Counted from the stretch's first letter, positions 1-8,151 are shown. The stretch is 64,000 nucleotides of DNA from Saccharibacillus deserti (GCF_013618475.1 NZ_JABJVN010000002.1:434001-498000), one strand, 5' to 3'. Translations and numbers: made by a program. The notes: a model not told the origin generated them from the sequence alone.

Positions 1-1
1 G

Positions 2-943
2 AGCAGCTCGTTCGGCACGTCGTACGATCCGGGAAAAGAAGTGCTTGTCACGGTCGGCGGCAGCGAAGCGATCGATCTGGCGCTGCGGGCGCTGATCCGT
101 CCGGGCGACGAAGTGCTGGTGCCGGAGCCCTGCTACATCTCCTATTCGCCGATCACTTCGATCGGGGGCGGCATTCCGGTGGGCATCGAGACTTTTGCCA
201 AAGACGGTTTCAAATTGACGGCCGAAGCGCTCGAAGCAAGCATTACGCCGAAATCGAAAGTCCTGATTCTCTGCTATCCGAGCAATCCGACCGGAGCGGC
301 GATGACGGCCGAAGACTGGGTGCCGATCGCGAAGGTGGTCGAGAAGCACGATCTGATCGTCATCTCCGACGAAATCTATGCCGAACTCAGCTACGGTCCG
401 GTGAAGCACGCAAGCTTTGCGGCGGCTCCGGGCATGAAAGACCGCACGATTCTCGTCAGCGGATTCTCCAAAGCTTTTGCCATGACGGGCTGGCGGATGG
501 GTTATGCCTGCGGTCACCCCGAGCTGATCTCCGCGATGCTGAAGATTCACCAGTACACGGTGATGTGCGCGCCGGTCATGGGACAGGTGGCCGCGCTCGA
601 GGCGCTCACGAACGGTCTTGGCGAAAAAGACAAGATGGTGGAATCGTACAACCGCCGCCGCCGACTCGTCGTGCAGGGGCTGCGCGATGCCGGTTTGGAA
701 TGCCATGAGCCGGAAGGAGCGTTCTATGCGTTCCCGAGTATCCAATCTACCGGTTTGACGTCGGAAACGTTCGCCCAGCGTCTGCTGGTCGAAGAGAAAG
801 TGGCCGCGGTTCCGGGCGATGTGTTTGGTCTCGGAGGCGAAGGCTTCCTGCGCTGCTCTTATGCGACGTCCGTGGCCCAACTGAACGAAGCGCTTGATCG
901 GATCGGCCAATTCGTATACAAAGTAAAACGCGAAGGCGCATAA
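2..943 (+). CDS. PLP-dependent class I/II aminotransferase, PatA-like (5' end outside window)
   Basis: The reading frame is open from base 2, so the start lies upstream; about the first 80 residues are missing compared with the usual 380-390 aa. Visible landmarks are the YPSNPTG substrate-binding segment, the SDEIYAEL cofactor-contacting strand and the PLP lysine in SGFSKAFAMTGWRMGY (lysine codon near 470). Fold-type I aminotransferases of this kind transfer amino groups between an amino acid and a keto acid in the cytoplasm. The overall sequence resembles PatA and other aspartate/aromatic enzymes of Bacillus, but the substrate cannot be set from the sequence. A sigma-A promoter follows 57 bp after the stop, so the next gene is separately transcribed. 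Confidence 0.9.
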   Translation, partial: SSSFGTSYDPGKEVLVTVGGSEAIDLALRALIRPGDEVLVPEPCYISYSPITSIGGGIPVGIETFAKDGFKLTAEALEASITPKSKVLILCYPSNPTGAAMTAEDWVPIAKVVEKHDLIVISDEIYAELSYGPVKHASFAAAPGMKDRTILVSGFSKAFAMTGWRMGYACGHPELISAMLKIHQYTVMCAPVMGQVAALEALTNGLGEKDKMVESYNRRRRLVVQGLRDAGLECHEPEGAFYAFPSIQSTGLTSETFAQRLLVEEKVAAVPGDVFGLGGEGFLRCSYATSVAQLNEALDRIGQFVYKVKREGA

Positions 944-999
944 AAGCTGGAGGTCCAAACTACTGTCAAAACGGAAAAAATGACTCCTTTTTGAAAAAG

Positions 1000-1028
1000 T
1001 TGATTTTATTGGAGAGCTTCTATATAAT
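1000..1028 (+). promoter_or_regulatory. Sigma-A promoter for the Spo0E-like gene
   Basis: TTGATT at 1000-1005 and a perfect TATAAT at 1023-1028 are separated by 17 bp. The start codon of the Spo0E-like gene lies about 40 bp downstream. Confidence 0.8.
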
Positions 1029-1069
1029 GGGGTTTCGAACCAGGTGATTTTTTCAAGGGGGAATGTTTT

Positions 1070-1318
1070 TTGTCTGCCGCTTCGTTCCAAAAGCCGAGGC
1101 ATATACGGCGTTCGCTGGAGCCGTATATGCAGCGTGGGGTTCAAGCTCCAGGTGCCATGGCAGAGCGCGAACTGTTCCTGCAGGAAGAGATTCGTATGCT
1201 GCGCGCCCAGATGGAAGAAACGTTCGGACGGGAACAGTCGTTTACCGCTGCGACCGTCGTGGAAATCAGCAGCCGGCTCGACCTGAAAATCAACGAATAT
1301 ATGCAGTTGGTACGCTGA
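1070..1318 (+). CDS. Spo0E-family aspartyl-phosphate phosphatase
   Basis: This 82 aa protein has the C-terminal Spo0E signature SSRLDLKINEYMQL. Members fold as a two-helix hairpin and dephosphorylate Spo0A-phosphate, delaying sporulation. The start is a TTG at 1070, chosen because AAGGGGG lies 8 bp upstream; other frames over the same bases lack such a site. The N-terminal 25 residues are variable, as usual in the family. The gene is monocistronic: it has its own sigma-A promoter and is closed by a strong terminator. It is recognised by its motif; which phosphorelay protein it targets is inferred from the family. Confidence 0.82.
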   Translation: MSAASFQKPRHIRRSLEPYMQRGVQAPGAMAERELFLQEEIRMLRAQMEETFGREQSFTAATVVEISSRLDLKINEYMQLVR

Positions 1319-1394
1319 CTCGCTTCGATGAACGCAGTCTGCGTCCGTCCCCACTTCTGCATTTGATCCCGAAATCGATTTGTTTACCGGCCAA

Positions 1395-1431
1395 AAGGAA
1401 GAGCCTGCTCCGCAGAAGCTCTTCCTTTTTT
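1395..1431 (+). terminator. Intrinsic terminator after the Spo0E-like gene
   Basis: The arms AAGGAAGAGC (1395-1404) and GCTCTTCCTT (1418-1427) pair perfectly and run into six T residues. Confidence 0.88.
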
Positions 1432-1549
1432 GTGTTGGGCGGATCGGGTGGCGGCGAAAATGCTTGCGGCAGGGGAGTATGATATATTGGTTAAGAACGA
1501 CTTTGAATACGGGATCCATGCCCGGGGAAATGTCCAAGGAGGAGTAAGA

Positions 1550-2092
1550 GTGAAGCGGAAAAAAATAGGGGTCTGGCTGGTGCTGATCGCAGCGATCATG
1601 CTGGTGGCCGGATGCGGCAAAGAAGAAGGCGTCACGATTTTTATGTCGGACAAAGGTTCTTCCAGTCGGGAAGGCATTGATGTGATCCAGGAAAAACTGA
1701 ATACGGAAGTACCGGATCTGAAAGCGGAATTCAACTATTCGCCGCTGTTCGATCTGCAAAAAGTGCTGGTCGAATATGCCGCGGGCGGGAATTCGATCGT
1801 GATTCTGCCGACGGATAACATTGAAATTTACGGTAAAGACGGTGCCCATGTCGTACTTGACGAGTATTTCGACAAAGCCGATTATCCGGATGGCGTGTTT
1901 GAAAGCGGCGTATTGAAAGACGGGGAAAGCGACGCGGTGCTTGAAGAGCATCTGTTCGGCATTCCGGTCAAAGACATGAAGATGTTCCAGGATGCCGGGT
2001 ATACGCCCGAAGATATGCTTGCTTGTGTGCTGGTTAATGCTCCGGACAAAGAAGCGGCAATCAAGGTGCTGCAGAAATTGACGGAAGGCTGA
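1550..2092 (+). CDS. Small predicted lipoprotein of unknown function
   Basis: This is a 180 aa protein. The GTG at 1550 follows AAGGAGGAG; the longer in-frame extension to 1430 has no ribosome site. The N-terminus is a lipoprotein signal: positive KRKK, a hydrophobic core, then lipobox LVAGC with Cys22. The mature part is acidic with no domain I recognise; it is presumably tethered to the outer face of the membrane. It stands 13 bp upstream of the cobalamin adenosyltransferase gene and is probably the first gene of that operon. Whether it relates to cobalamin, to the pseudouridine synthase or to neither is unknown. Confidence 0.75.
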   Translation: MKRKKIGVWLVLIAAIMLVAGCGKEEGVTIFMSDKGSSSREGIDVIQEKLNTEVPDLKAEFNYSPLFDLQKVLVEYAAGGNSIVILPTDNIEIYGKDGAHVVLDEYFDKADYPDGVFESGVLKDGESDAVLEEHLFGIPVKDMKMFQDAGYTPEDMLACVLVNAPDKEAAIKVLQKLTEG

Positions 2093-2105
2093 GGAGGAAA
2101 TCATC

Positions 2106-2711
2106 ATGCGCATTTATACAAAAACGGGAGACGGCGGACAAACGTCGGTGATCGGGGGACGGGTGCGCAAAGACGATGCCCGGGTAGAAGCTTACGGCAC
2201 AATCGACGAATTGAACAGCTTTGTCGGTCATGCGGCGGCGCTGCTTCAAGACGATCGATTCAAGGACCTGCGCGAACAGCTGGCCGTCGTGGGCCAGGAG
2301 CTGTTCGACTGCGGATCCGATCTGGCGTATACGCCGGCGGCGCAGCAGCCTTACAAGACGCACCCGGCGATGACGGAGCGATTGGAAACCTGGATCGACC
2401 GGTTGGAAGCGGATAATCCGCCGCTCGAACGCTTTATTTTGCCCGGAGGAAGTCCGCCGGCGGCGCTGCTCCATATCTGCCGCACCGTGTGCCGGCGGGC
2501 CGAGAGGCGAGTGGTGACGCTGACGGACGAATCCGAGATCAATCCGGAAGTGCTGCGGTATCTCAACCGGCTGTCGGATTACTTTTTCAGCGCCGCCCGT
2601 GCCGCCAACCTCAAACTCAGAGTGGACGATGTAGAATATGTACGCGGCGCCGATGTTTTTTCGGGAAGCCGGACTCAGGATCAACAAAACGAACAAAAGC
2701 AGGGTGAATGA
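2106..2711 (+). CDS. PduO-type ATP:cob(I)alamin adenosyltransferase
   Basis: This 201 aa protein starts MRIYTKTGDGG and carries RVEAYGTIDELNS, hallmarks of PduO-type adenosyltransferases (B. subtilis YvqK). The enzyme moves the 5'-deoxyadenosyl group of ATP onto reduced cob(I)alamin to make coenzyme B12; it acts as a cytoplasmic trimer. TKTGDGG forms part of the ATP site, and R-x-E with DELNS line the active site. AGGAGG lies 9 bp before the ATG. The stop overlaps the next start in ATGA (2708-2711), implying translational coupling with the RluA gene. No B12-dependent enzyme is encoded nearby. Confidence 0.92.
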   Translation: MRIYTKTGDGGQTSVIGGRVRKDDARVEAYGTIDELNSFVGHAAALLQDDRFKDLREQLAVVGQELFDCGSDLAYTPAAQQPYKTHPAMTERLETWIDRLEADNPPLERFILPGGSPPAALLHICRTVCRRAERRVVTLTDESEINPEVLRYLNRLSDYFFSAARAANLKLRVDDVEYVRGADVFSGSRTQDQQNEQKQGE

Positions 2712-3781
2712 AGATCGAAGCGGGAAACCAGAAACCGACAGAAGAACAGCCGCAGAGCGGAGAACCGGCAGCCTACGATTTTCCGAGAGAAAAAGGGATC
2801 GATCCGGAGCTTGGCTATTATGATCCGATCGTGTATACCGTATCCGAACGGGAGCACGGCTGGACGCTCAAAACGCTCCTGCACAACCGGCTGGGGGTAT
2901 CGCGCAAGCTGACATCCCGGCTCAAAATGACCGAACGCGGCATCACGCTGAACGGCGAACGGGTGTATATCAGCATCCATGTCCATACCGGCGACCTCGT
3001 CGAGCTGCGGATGGAGCGCGAGATATCGGACGATATTTTGCCGGAAAAAATGCCGCTCGATATTTTGTACGAAGACCGCGACCTGCTGATCGTCAACAAG
3101 GCGGCCGGCGCGATCGTGCATCCTACGCACGGCCATTATACCGGCACGCTGGCCAACGGCGTCGTGCAGCATTGGCAGGACAGGGGAGAAGTAGTGCGGT
3201 TTCGCCCCGTACACCGGTTGGACCGCGAAACGTCAGGCGTGCTTGCGATAGCCAAGAATCCGTATGTACACCAGCATATCTCCGAGCAGATGATCGCGGG
3301 CACCGTCGACAAGACGTACCGCGCGATCGTGCACGGCTGGCCGGAAGCGGAAGCCGGACGTATCGAAGGGCCGATCGACCGCGATCCGGACTCTCCCCAT
3401 AGGCGGATCGTAACGCCGGACGGTTACGCCGCGGCGACCCGCTACCGGACGCTGGAACGCTATGTCTCCGCGCGGGCTTCGCTGGTCGAGCTGGAACTCG
3501 AGAGCGGACGCACGCATCAGATTCGGGTCCATATGACGCATATCGGCTGTCCGCTTGTCGGCGACGGGATGTATACCTATACGGACTCGTCTCCGTTGAC
3601 GGAAAGCGAATTCGCCCAAGCGCGGAAACTGGACGGGTCGATCGGCCGCCAGGCGCTGCATGCGTTCCGGTTGGCTTTCGTCCACCCGGGTACCCAGGAG
3701 CGATTGACCTTCGAAGCTCCTTTTCCGCCGGATCTGCTGGAGCTGGAGAGGTTTTTACAGAAAGCAAAGAAAGAGAAGTGA
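2708..3781 (+). CDS. RluA-family 23S rRNA/tRNA pseudouridine synthase
   Basis: This 357 aa protein has an S4-like RNA-binding region around residues 50-105, then the catalytic domain with HRLDRETSG, whose Asp172 is the family nucleophile. RluA enzymes isomerise uridine to pseudouridine in rRNA or tRNA. The first 40 residues are hydrophilic and probably disordered, longer than in B. subtilis YlyB or YjbO. The start overlaps the previous stop by 4 bp. The target base cannot be read from the sequence. Confidence 0.92.
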   Translation: MKIEAGNQKPTEEQPQSGEPAAYDFPREKGIDPELGYYDPIVYTVSEREHGWTLKTLLHNRLGVSRKLTSRLKMTERGITLNGERVYISIHVHTGDLVELRMEREISDDILPEKMPLDILYEDRDLLIVNKAAGAIVHPTHGHYTGTLANGVVQHWQDRGEVVRFRPVHRLDRETSGVLAIAKNPYVHQHISEQMIAGTVDKTYRAIVHGWPEAEAGRIEGPIDRDPDSPHRRIVTPDGYAAATRYRTLERYVSARASLVELELESGRTHQIRVHMTHIGCPLVGDGMYTYTDSSPLTESEFAQARKLDGSIGRQALHAFRLAFVHPGTQERLTFEAPFPPDLLELERFLQKAKKEK

Positions 3782-3790
3782 CCGACACCG

Positions 3791-4168
3791 ATGACTCATC
3801 TGAATGTGTACCATTACGCCAAATGCAGCACCTGCCGCAGCGCGATCAAGTGGCTGCAAAACGAAGGGCACGAACTGAACCTGATTCCGATCGACGAGCA
3901 GCCTCCTTCCCAAGAAGAAATTCTGGATCTGATTGCGAAAAGCGGTTTGGAGTCGAAAAAGTTTTTTAATGTCAGCGGAGAGGTGTACAAATCGCTTGGA
4001 CTCAAAGACAAGCTCGCCGATCTCGACGAACAAAAACGCGCGGAGCTGCTGGCTTCGAATGGAATGCTGATCAAGCGTCCGATCGTAACCGACGGAGACC
4101 GGGTGACGATCGGTTTCAAACCGGAACTGTACGAACAAAACTGGAGTCAAAAGGAGGAGCGGGTATGA
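3791..4168 (+). CDS. ArsC/Spx-family thioredoxin-fold protein (YusI-like)
   Basis: This 125 aa protein begins with a strand followed by CSTC at residues 14-17, the redox-active pair of the ArsC/Spx superfamily, and ends in the family region LIKRPIV. Spx proteins bind RNA polymerase through a specific RPISD-like surface that is not obvious here; B. subtilis YusI is a closer match. True arsenate reduction is doubtful because no ars genes are near. It sits 9 bp after the pseudouridine synthase gene and overlaps the exonuclease gene by 4 bp (ATGA). The family is secure, the biochemical role is not. Confidence 0.82.
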   Translation: MTHLNVYHYAKCSTCRSAIKWLQNEGHELNLIPIDEQPPSQEEILDLIAKSGLESKKFFNVSGEVYKSLGLKDKLADLDEQKRAELLASNGMLIKRPIVTDGDRVTIGFKPELYEQNWSQKEERV

Positions 4169-5097
4169 GCGAGCACGGCGGTATCGAAGGACTTCCGCAA
4201 AATGTCCTGGCGCGCAAACCGACACTGATGCTGGTCGACGGTATGGCGCTGCTGTTCCGGGCCTATTACGCAACGGCGCTCAAAGGCTATATCCGCCGCA
4301 CCGAAGCGGGCGTGCCGACCAACGCCATCTACGGCTTCGTTCGCTATATGTGGGATGCGATCCAGCAGTTCGATCCGACGCATGTCGCCTGCTGCTGGGA
4401 TATGGGAGGCCGTACCTTCCGCACCGAACAGTTCGAATCCTACAAAGGCAACCGCTCCGCAGCGCCGGACGATCTGATTCCCCAGTTCGACCTGGTTAAG
4501 GAAGTGGTCGAAGCAATGGATATTCCGAACATCGGCATGCCGGGTTACGAGGCGGACGACTGTATCGGTACGATTGCCAAACGCTGCGCACGCGAACAGC
4601 AGATGGACGTTCAGATCCTGTCGGGCGACAACGATATGCTGCAGCTCACCGACGAACGGATCAAAGTCATCATCATGAAAAAAGGCTACGGCAATTATCA
4701 GGTCTACACGCCCGATTATCTGATGGAGGAAAAAGGGCTTAAGCCTTCGCAGATTATCGACATGAAAGGCCTGATGGGCGACTCGAGCGACAATTATCCG
4801 GGCGTCAAAGGCATCGGCGAAAAAACGGCGATCAAACTCGTTCAGGAATTCGACGATATTCCGGGCATTTTGGCCAACCTGGACAAGCTGACCAACTCGG
4901 TTCGAACCAAGATCGAGAATGATCTCGAGATGCTGCACATGTCCCGTTCGCTCGCCGAGATCCACTGCGAGGTGCCGGTCGAATGTCCGATCGACCTGTG
5001 CGAGTTCCGGATCGACGATACCAAGATATCGGCCAAATTCGCGGAACTTGAGATGAGCAGTCTGGGCAAAATGATGGGCACGGATGTGTTCGGCTGA
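4165..5097 (+). CDS. 5'-3' exonuclease of the FEN/YpcP family
   Basis: This 310 aa protein carries the metal-binding acidic clusters of the polymerase I 5'-nuclease domain: LVDGMALLFRAYY near residue 20, GYEADDCIG, LSGDNDMLQL, and MGDSSDNYPGVKGIGEKTA (helix-3-turn-helix DNA clamp). It lacks any polymerase domain, like B. subtilis YpcP. The enzyme trims RNA primers and flaps during Okazaki fragment maturation and can back up polymerase I. AAGGAGG lies 8 bp upstream. It is the last gene of the 1550-5097 operon. Confidence 0.93.
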   Translation: MSEHGGIEGLPQNVLARKPTLMLVDGMALLFRAYYATALKGYIRRTEAGVPTNAIYGFVRYMWDAIQQFDPTHVACCWDMGGRTFRTEQFESYKGNRSAAPDDLIPQFDLVKEVVEAMDIPNIGMPGYEADDCIGTIAKRCAREQQMDVQILSGDNDMLQLTDERIKVIIMKKGYGNYQVYTPDYLMEEKGLKPSQIIDMKGLMGDSSDNYPGVKGIGEKTAIKLVQEFDDIPGILANLDKLTNSVRTKIENDLEMLHMSRSLAEIHCEVPVECPIDLCEFRIDDTKISAKFAELEMSSLGKMMGTDVFG

Positions 5098-5323
5098 GGT
5101 TATGGGAGCGGCTGCGGAAGCGGCGCGGAAAGATTGCGGAAGCGGTATGGAAAAGGCGGCAGACGTACGTGGAGACGCTGCGCTGCTGCATAAGTCAGAG
5201 GCACACAGCCTTTTCCGGGAGTGTGGGAGAGGCGAGGGCAAGCGAGGGCAGGAGCGAAAGGCAAGTTCGAGGACAAAGGGCAAGTTCAAGGACGAAGATC
5301 AAATTTAAAAGCAAACACAGGAA

Positions 5324-5347
5324 GGGATGCCGATCGATCGGCATCCC
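5324..5347 (+). terminator. Palindromic hairpin after the exonuclease gene
   Basis: A perfect 24 bp palindrome (GGGATGCCGATC and its complement) lies 227 bp after the stop. The T tract after it is poor (CCTTGT), so termination is likely but weaker than at 5462. Confidence 0.5.
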
Positions 5348-5461
5348 CCTTGTAAGATTGTGTTCATTTTTTCGTTCTTAAGCGCTTAAGTATCCAAGCT
5401 CTATGTTTTCCGCCAATGAAGGCGCCGACAAGACATGGCTTTTCGGCGGGTTTGCTTGTCG

Positions 5462-5500
5462 AGCAGCCCGACTCTCCAGTTGGAGAGTCGGGCTGCTTTT
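5462..5500 (+). terminator. Strong intrinsic terminator
   Basis: Two perfect 17 bp arms (5462-5478 and 5481-5497) form a GC-rich stem that is followed by TTTT. Confidence 0.75.
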
Positions 5501-5596
5501 GCATGGGACGGGGAGATGAAGGCCGCGAAGCGATAGGGATGGCAGAGATCAAATCGAGAGCTTCGGCAGAGTGTCTGGATTAAGGAGGGTGCAAGA

Positions 5597-5675
5597 ATTC
5601 TAACGGATCGAGACGATGCTTAGAAGCGGATTTGAGCGGTTTGGAGATTCTAACGGATTCAGACGACGCTTAGAA
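5597..5675 (+). repeat. Pair of 29 bp direct repeats with palindromic ends
   Basis: Copies at 5597-5625 and 5647-5675 differ at only three positions. Each begins ATTCTAACGGAT and ends GCTTAGAA, so its own ends are inverted (TTCTAA/TTAGAA). The period is 50 bp. No protein is encoded. Confidence 0.75.
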
Positions 5676-5720
5676 TGAAAGTGGGCTTGTTTTTGGCGAA
5701 AAAAAGCGATGAAAAGCGGC

Positions 5721-5741
5721 TAACGGAACTATGATCCGTTA
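5721..5741. repeat. TAACGGA inverted repeat
   Basis: The arms TAACGGA (5721-5727) and TCCGTTA (5735-5741) flank a 7 bp loop. The arm shares its CTAACGGA core with the 29 bp direct repeats just upstream, suggesting one related repeat family. Confidence 0.6.
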
Positions 5742-5789
5742 AAAGTTCGGACGGGCTTGATTCGGCCCTCTAAGGGATATACAATCCGT

Positions 5790-5842
5790 GAGCCGAGCCG
5801 AGCCGAGCCGAGCCGAGCCGAGCCGAGCCGAGCCGAGCCGAG
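5790..5842. repeat. GAGCC pentanucleotide microsatellite, about 10.6 copies
   Basis: From 5790 the unit GAGCC repeats ten times without a mismatch, followed by a partial copy. The translated frames give SRAEP-type repeats, but no start with a ribosome site precedes them. Such tracts change length by strand slippage. Confidence 0.95.
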
Positions 5843-5948
5843 GAGACTCAGCTTGCTCTTACCGCCGGCAGGCGGCGAAGTCTCCGCGGAAGTATGGCAC
5901 GCACCAGCGGAGGGGAGAGGATCCCGAAGAAACGAAGTGTTCGCATAT

Positions 5949-6005
5949 AAAATCGGATTTCCACCTTACAGCTTGTCTGATTCGATAAAAGGGAAATCCG
6001 ATTTT
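5949..6005. repeat. 14 bp inverted repeat
   Basis: AAAATCGGATTTCC (5949-5962) is the exact complement of the bases at 5992-6005, with a 29 bp spacer. No T tract follows that would mark a terminator. Confidence 0.65.
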
Positions 6006-6205
6006 GGCGGCGATCGGAAGTCTCTTTCCCCCGCAGCGTCTCTCCAGGGAGCCTTCCTTCAGCCTTTGCAAGCATCCTTCTCGCAGAAAGCCGGAACTTT
6101 TCCCTCCCCGTCAAGCAGGAAAAGGCATCCTCCATCGCTAAATTAAAGAAAGCAGGCAGCCAAGACCAAACATCAATGCAAAATGTTCTAGGGAGAAGGT
6201 TCAGG

Positions 6206-7315
6206 ATGAAAAGCAAAAAGTGGGGAACGATGCTGCTGGCGGGGGTGCTGGCGGTATCGGGAATATTCGGTCTGGCAGGGGACAAACGGGCCGAAGCGGC
6301 GGCGTCGATTGCGACGAGCATACGCAAAGTATCGGTGTCGGGACGAACGTACAGCGTGCAGACGGTCATTGTTCCCAAAGGCACGAAAGCGGCACTCGGA
6401 CTGGCTCAAGGACAGGTCGGACAGACCCAGAGCTTCGCTTCGATCATCACAAGCAGCAAAGCGACCGCGGCGATCAACGGAGCGTTTTTCAACTCTTACG
6501 GAGGACCGGCCGATCCATACGGAACTTTGATCTCCAAAGGACAAATCGTGCACACGGGCTATTACGGTACAAGTATCGGCTTCGAAAAAGACGGCACTGT
6601 ACGGATGGACTCGCTGCGGGCCAAAATCACCGGGAAAGTCGTCAGCCGACCGGATAAGGCGGGCAAAAGCAAAACGTCCACCTGGTATGCAACCTTCGTC
6701 AATCGGACTCCGGAAGCGGGGCAGAATGTCGTACTGATGTACAATTCGGCACGCGGGGCCCGGGTCGGATTCAGCGGCGGCACCGCAGTGACCGTCCGTC
6801 AGAACAAAGTCGTCCAAAAAGCGGCGAATGCCAACACTGCGATTCCGTCCGACGGTTATGTATTGGTCTATCACGGTTCGGAACAAAACAATGCCGGCCG
6901 CTTCGAAGTCGGTTCGACCGTGGAAATGAATATCGCGTATCAAAATGCGGCCAACCAAACGATTCCCTGGGACGATGTCGTCACATCGGTCGGCGCGGGT
7001 CCGCGCCTTGTCAAAGACGGGAAAGTATCGCTCGACGCAAAAGGCGAAGGGTTCAACGATCCGAAAATTCTCACGGCTTCGGGTGCGCGCAGCGGGATTG
7101 CGATCATGCCGGACGGTTCGGTTATGCTTGCGACGATCGGAGGCGCGACGATGAATCAGTGGGCGCAGGTGATGCAGAAAATGGGCGCCAAGCAGGCAAT
7201 GAACCTGGACGGGGGAGCTTCTTCCGCCCTGTACGCCAACGGCCGGGTACTGACCGGAGCAGGACGGGCCCTCAGCAATACGCTGGTGTTCGGACAGTGG
7301 GTATCGATGGAATAG
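6206..7315 (+). CDS. Secreted phosphodiester glycosidase (NAGPA-domain) family protein
   Basis: This 369 aa protein starts at ATG 6206, preceded by GGGAGAAGG; an in-frame ATG at 6176 has no such site. Residues 1-30 form a Sec signal peptide ending near AEAA. The rest is the NAGPA fold with GAFFNSYGG, GPRLVKDG and the C-terminal NLDGGASSALY signature. Such proteins hydrolyse phosphodiester-linked sugars or act on wall polymers outside the cell. A second, membrane-anchored family member lies at 46016-47080. The exact substrate is unknown. Confidence 0.85.
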   Translation: MKSKKWGTMLLAGVLAVSGIFGLAGDKRAEAAASIATSIRKVSVSGRTYSVQTVIVPKGTKAALGLAQGQVGQTQSFASIITSSKATAAINGAFFNSYGGPADPYGTLISKGQIVHTGYYGTSIGFEKDGTVRMDSLRAKITGKVVSRPDKAGKSKTSTWYATFVNRTPEAGQNVVLMYNSARGARVGFSGGTAVTVRQNKVVQKAANANTAIPSDGYVLVYHGSEQNNAGRFEVGSTVEMNIAYQNAANQTIPWDDVVTSVGAGPRLVKDGKVSLDAKGEGFNDPKILTASGARSGIAIMPDGSVMLATIGGATMNQWAQVMQKMGAKQAMNLDGGASSALYANGRVLTGAGRALSNTLVFGQWVSME

Positions 7316-7332
7316 AAGCGGAGGCGAATCAG

Positions 7333-7992
7333 ATGAACGAAGCAGTCGTTGTGGCAGTCAATGTAGGCCTGCCGAAATCCGTACCGAACGGCAGCAGAGC
7401 AGTCGAAACGGGCATTTTCAAAAATCCGGTCAAAGGGACCGTGTATCTGGGCCGGCTGGGGTTTGCAGGAGACGGACAAGCCGATCTGAAAAATCACGGC
7501 GGAAGCGACAAAGCGGTCTGCGTCTATTCGACGGACCGGTTCGCTTACTGGGAAAACGGCATCCTGCCCAAGCTTGCACCGGGGGCTTTCGGAGAAAACC
7601 TGTCGATTGCCGGAGCGGCGGAAGAAGATTTTTGTATCGGCGATACGTTTGCGATCGGCGAAGCGGTCCTGCAGCTCAGCCAACCGCGTCAGCCCTGCTT
7701 CAAGCTGTCGGTGCGCTACGGCGTGCCGGAGCTGCCTGAGGCGGTGCAGGAAACCGGCTACAGCGGTTTTTATTTCCGGGTTCTGCAGGAAGGAAACATT
7801 CAGGCGGGGGATCGAATCGAACTGCTGGAGCGCCATCCTGCCGGCATGACGGTGATGCAGGCCAATGAAATCAAGTACAAATGCAAAAACGATGCCGAAG
7901 CGATCCGCAGTCTGCTGGCTGTCGAAGAATTGGCCGACGCTTGGCGGGGGGCGCTTGCGAAACGTCTGGAAGGGCTTGAAGCGCAGGGCTGA
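7333..7992 (+). CDS. MOSC domain protein, YiiM-like
   Basis: This 219 aa protein starts at ATG 7333 with GGAGG 8 bp upstream. It shows the MOSC pattern: GRLGFAGDGQADLKNHGG, a GAFGENLSI segment and QPRQPCFKLS, whose Cys is the conserved MOSC cysteine. MOSC proteins carry or insert the sulfur of the molybdenum cofactor; YiiM types give molybdenum-dependent reductase activity against N-hydroxylated bases such as 6-hydroxylaminopurine. The gene follows the glycosidase by 17 bp, but no functional link is apparent. Confidence 0.85.
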   Translation: MNEAVVVAVNVGLPKSVPNGSRAVETGIFKNPVKGTVYLGRLGFAGDGQADLKNHGGSDKAVCVYSTDRFAYWENGILPKLAPGAFGENLSIAGAAEEDFCIGDTFAIGEAVLQLSQPRQPCFKLSVRYGVPELPEAVQETGYSGFYFRVLQEGNIQAGDRIELLERHPAGMTVMQANEIKYKCKNDAEAIRSLLAVEELADAWRGALAKRLEGLEAQG

Positions 7993-8011
7993 ATCCGGCT
8001 GCAAAATCGGC

Positions 8012-8041
8012 TTGACTCTTATTCCCTGCGAAGGGTATTAT
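8012..8041 (+). promoter_or_regulatory. Sigma-A promoter upstream of the HRDC gene
   Basis: TTGACT (8012-8017) and TATTAT (8036-8041) lie 18 bp apart. The transcript would begin near 8048, just ahead of a terminator hairpin. Confidence 0.65.
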
Positions 8042-8069
8042 AGGATTAACAGCAAACAAGCGCGGAGGA

Positions 8070-8110
8070 AGCACCTCTCTTACATTCCATGTAGGAGAGG
8101 TGCTTTTTTT
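8070..8110 (+). terminator. Intrinsic terminator between promoter and HRDC gene
   Basis: AGCACCTCTC (8070-8079) pairs with GAGAGGTGCT (8095-8104), with a second TACAT/ATGTA pairing inside, followed by seven or more T residues. It lies about 20 bp after the likely start of transcription and about 40 bp before the start codon, so it may act as an attenuator. Confidence 0.85.
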
Positions 8111-8151
8111 GCGTTTTGGCTGAAATTTTTGATAACAAGGCGGGGATTGGA

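Larger units (their letters stand above)
5098..6205. other. Gene-free 1.1 kb region with clustered repeats
   Basis: No reading frame here has a convincing ribosome site or recognisable protein. Open frames at 5757-6146, 5788-5988 and 5848-6384 (minus) arise from repeat and GC bias. The stretch holds two hairpin terminators, a pair of 29 bp direct repeats, a TAACGGA palindrome, a pentanucleotide microsatellite and a 14 bp inverted repeat, each listed separately. It separates the exonuclease operon from the secreted glycosidase gene. It could be a decayed gene, a repeat-seeded spacer or an unrecognised RNA. Confidence 0.6.

Noticed and set aside
3791-4168. Arsenate reductase as the function of the ArsC-like gene
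   Set aside because: The fold and CxxC match, but no ars genes are near and many relatives are not arsenate reductases, so only the family was reported.
5084-5308. 74 aa frame after the exonuclease gene
   Set aside because: It starts inside the exonuclease gene without a ribosome site, is of low complexity (short AAGTTC-type repeats) and is not followed closely by a terminator.
5757-6146. Open frame with SRAEP-type repeats over the microsatellite
   Set aside because: It has no ribosome binding site and the repeat protein is only the translated GAGCC tract; adjacent sequence is low in coding character.
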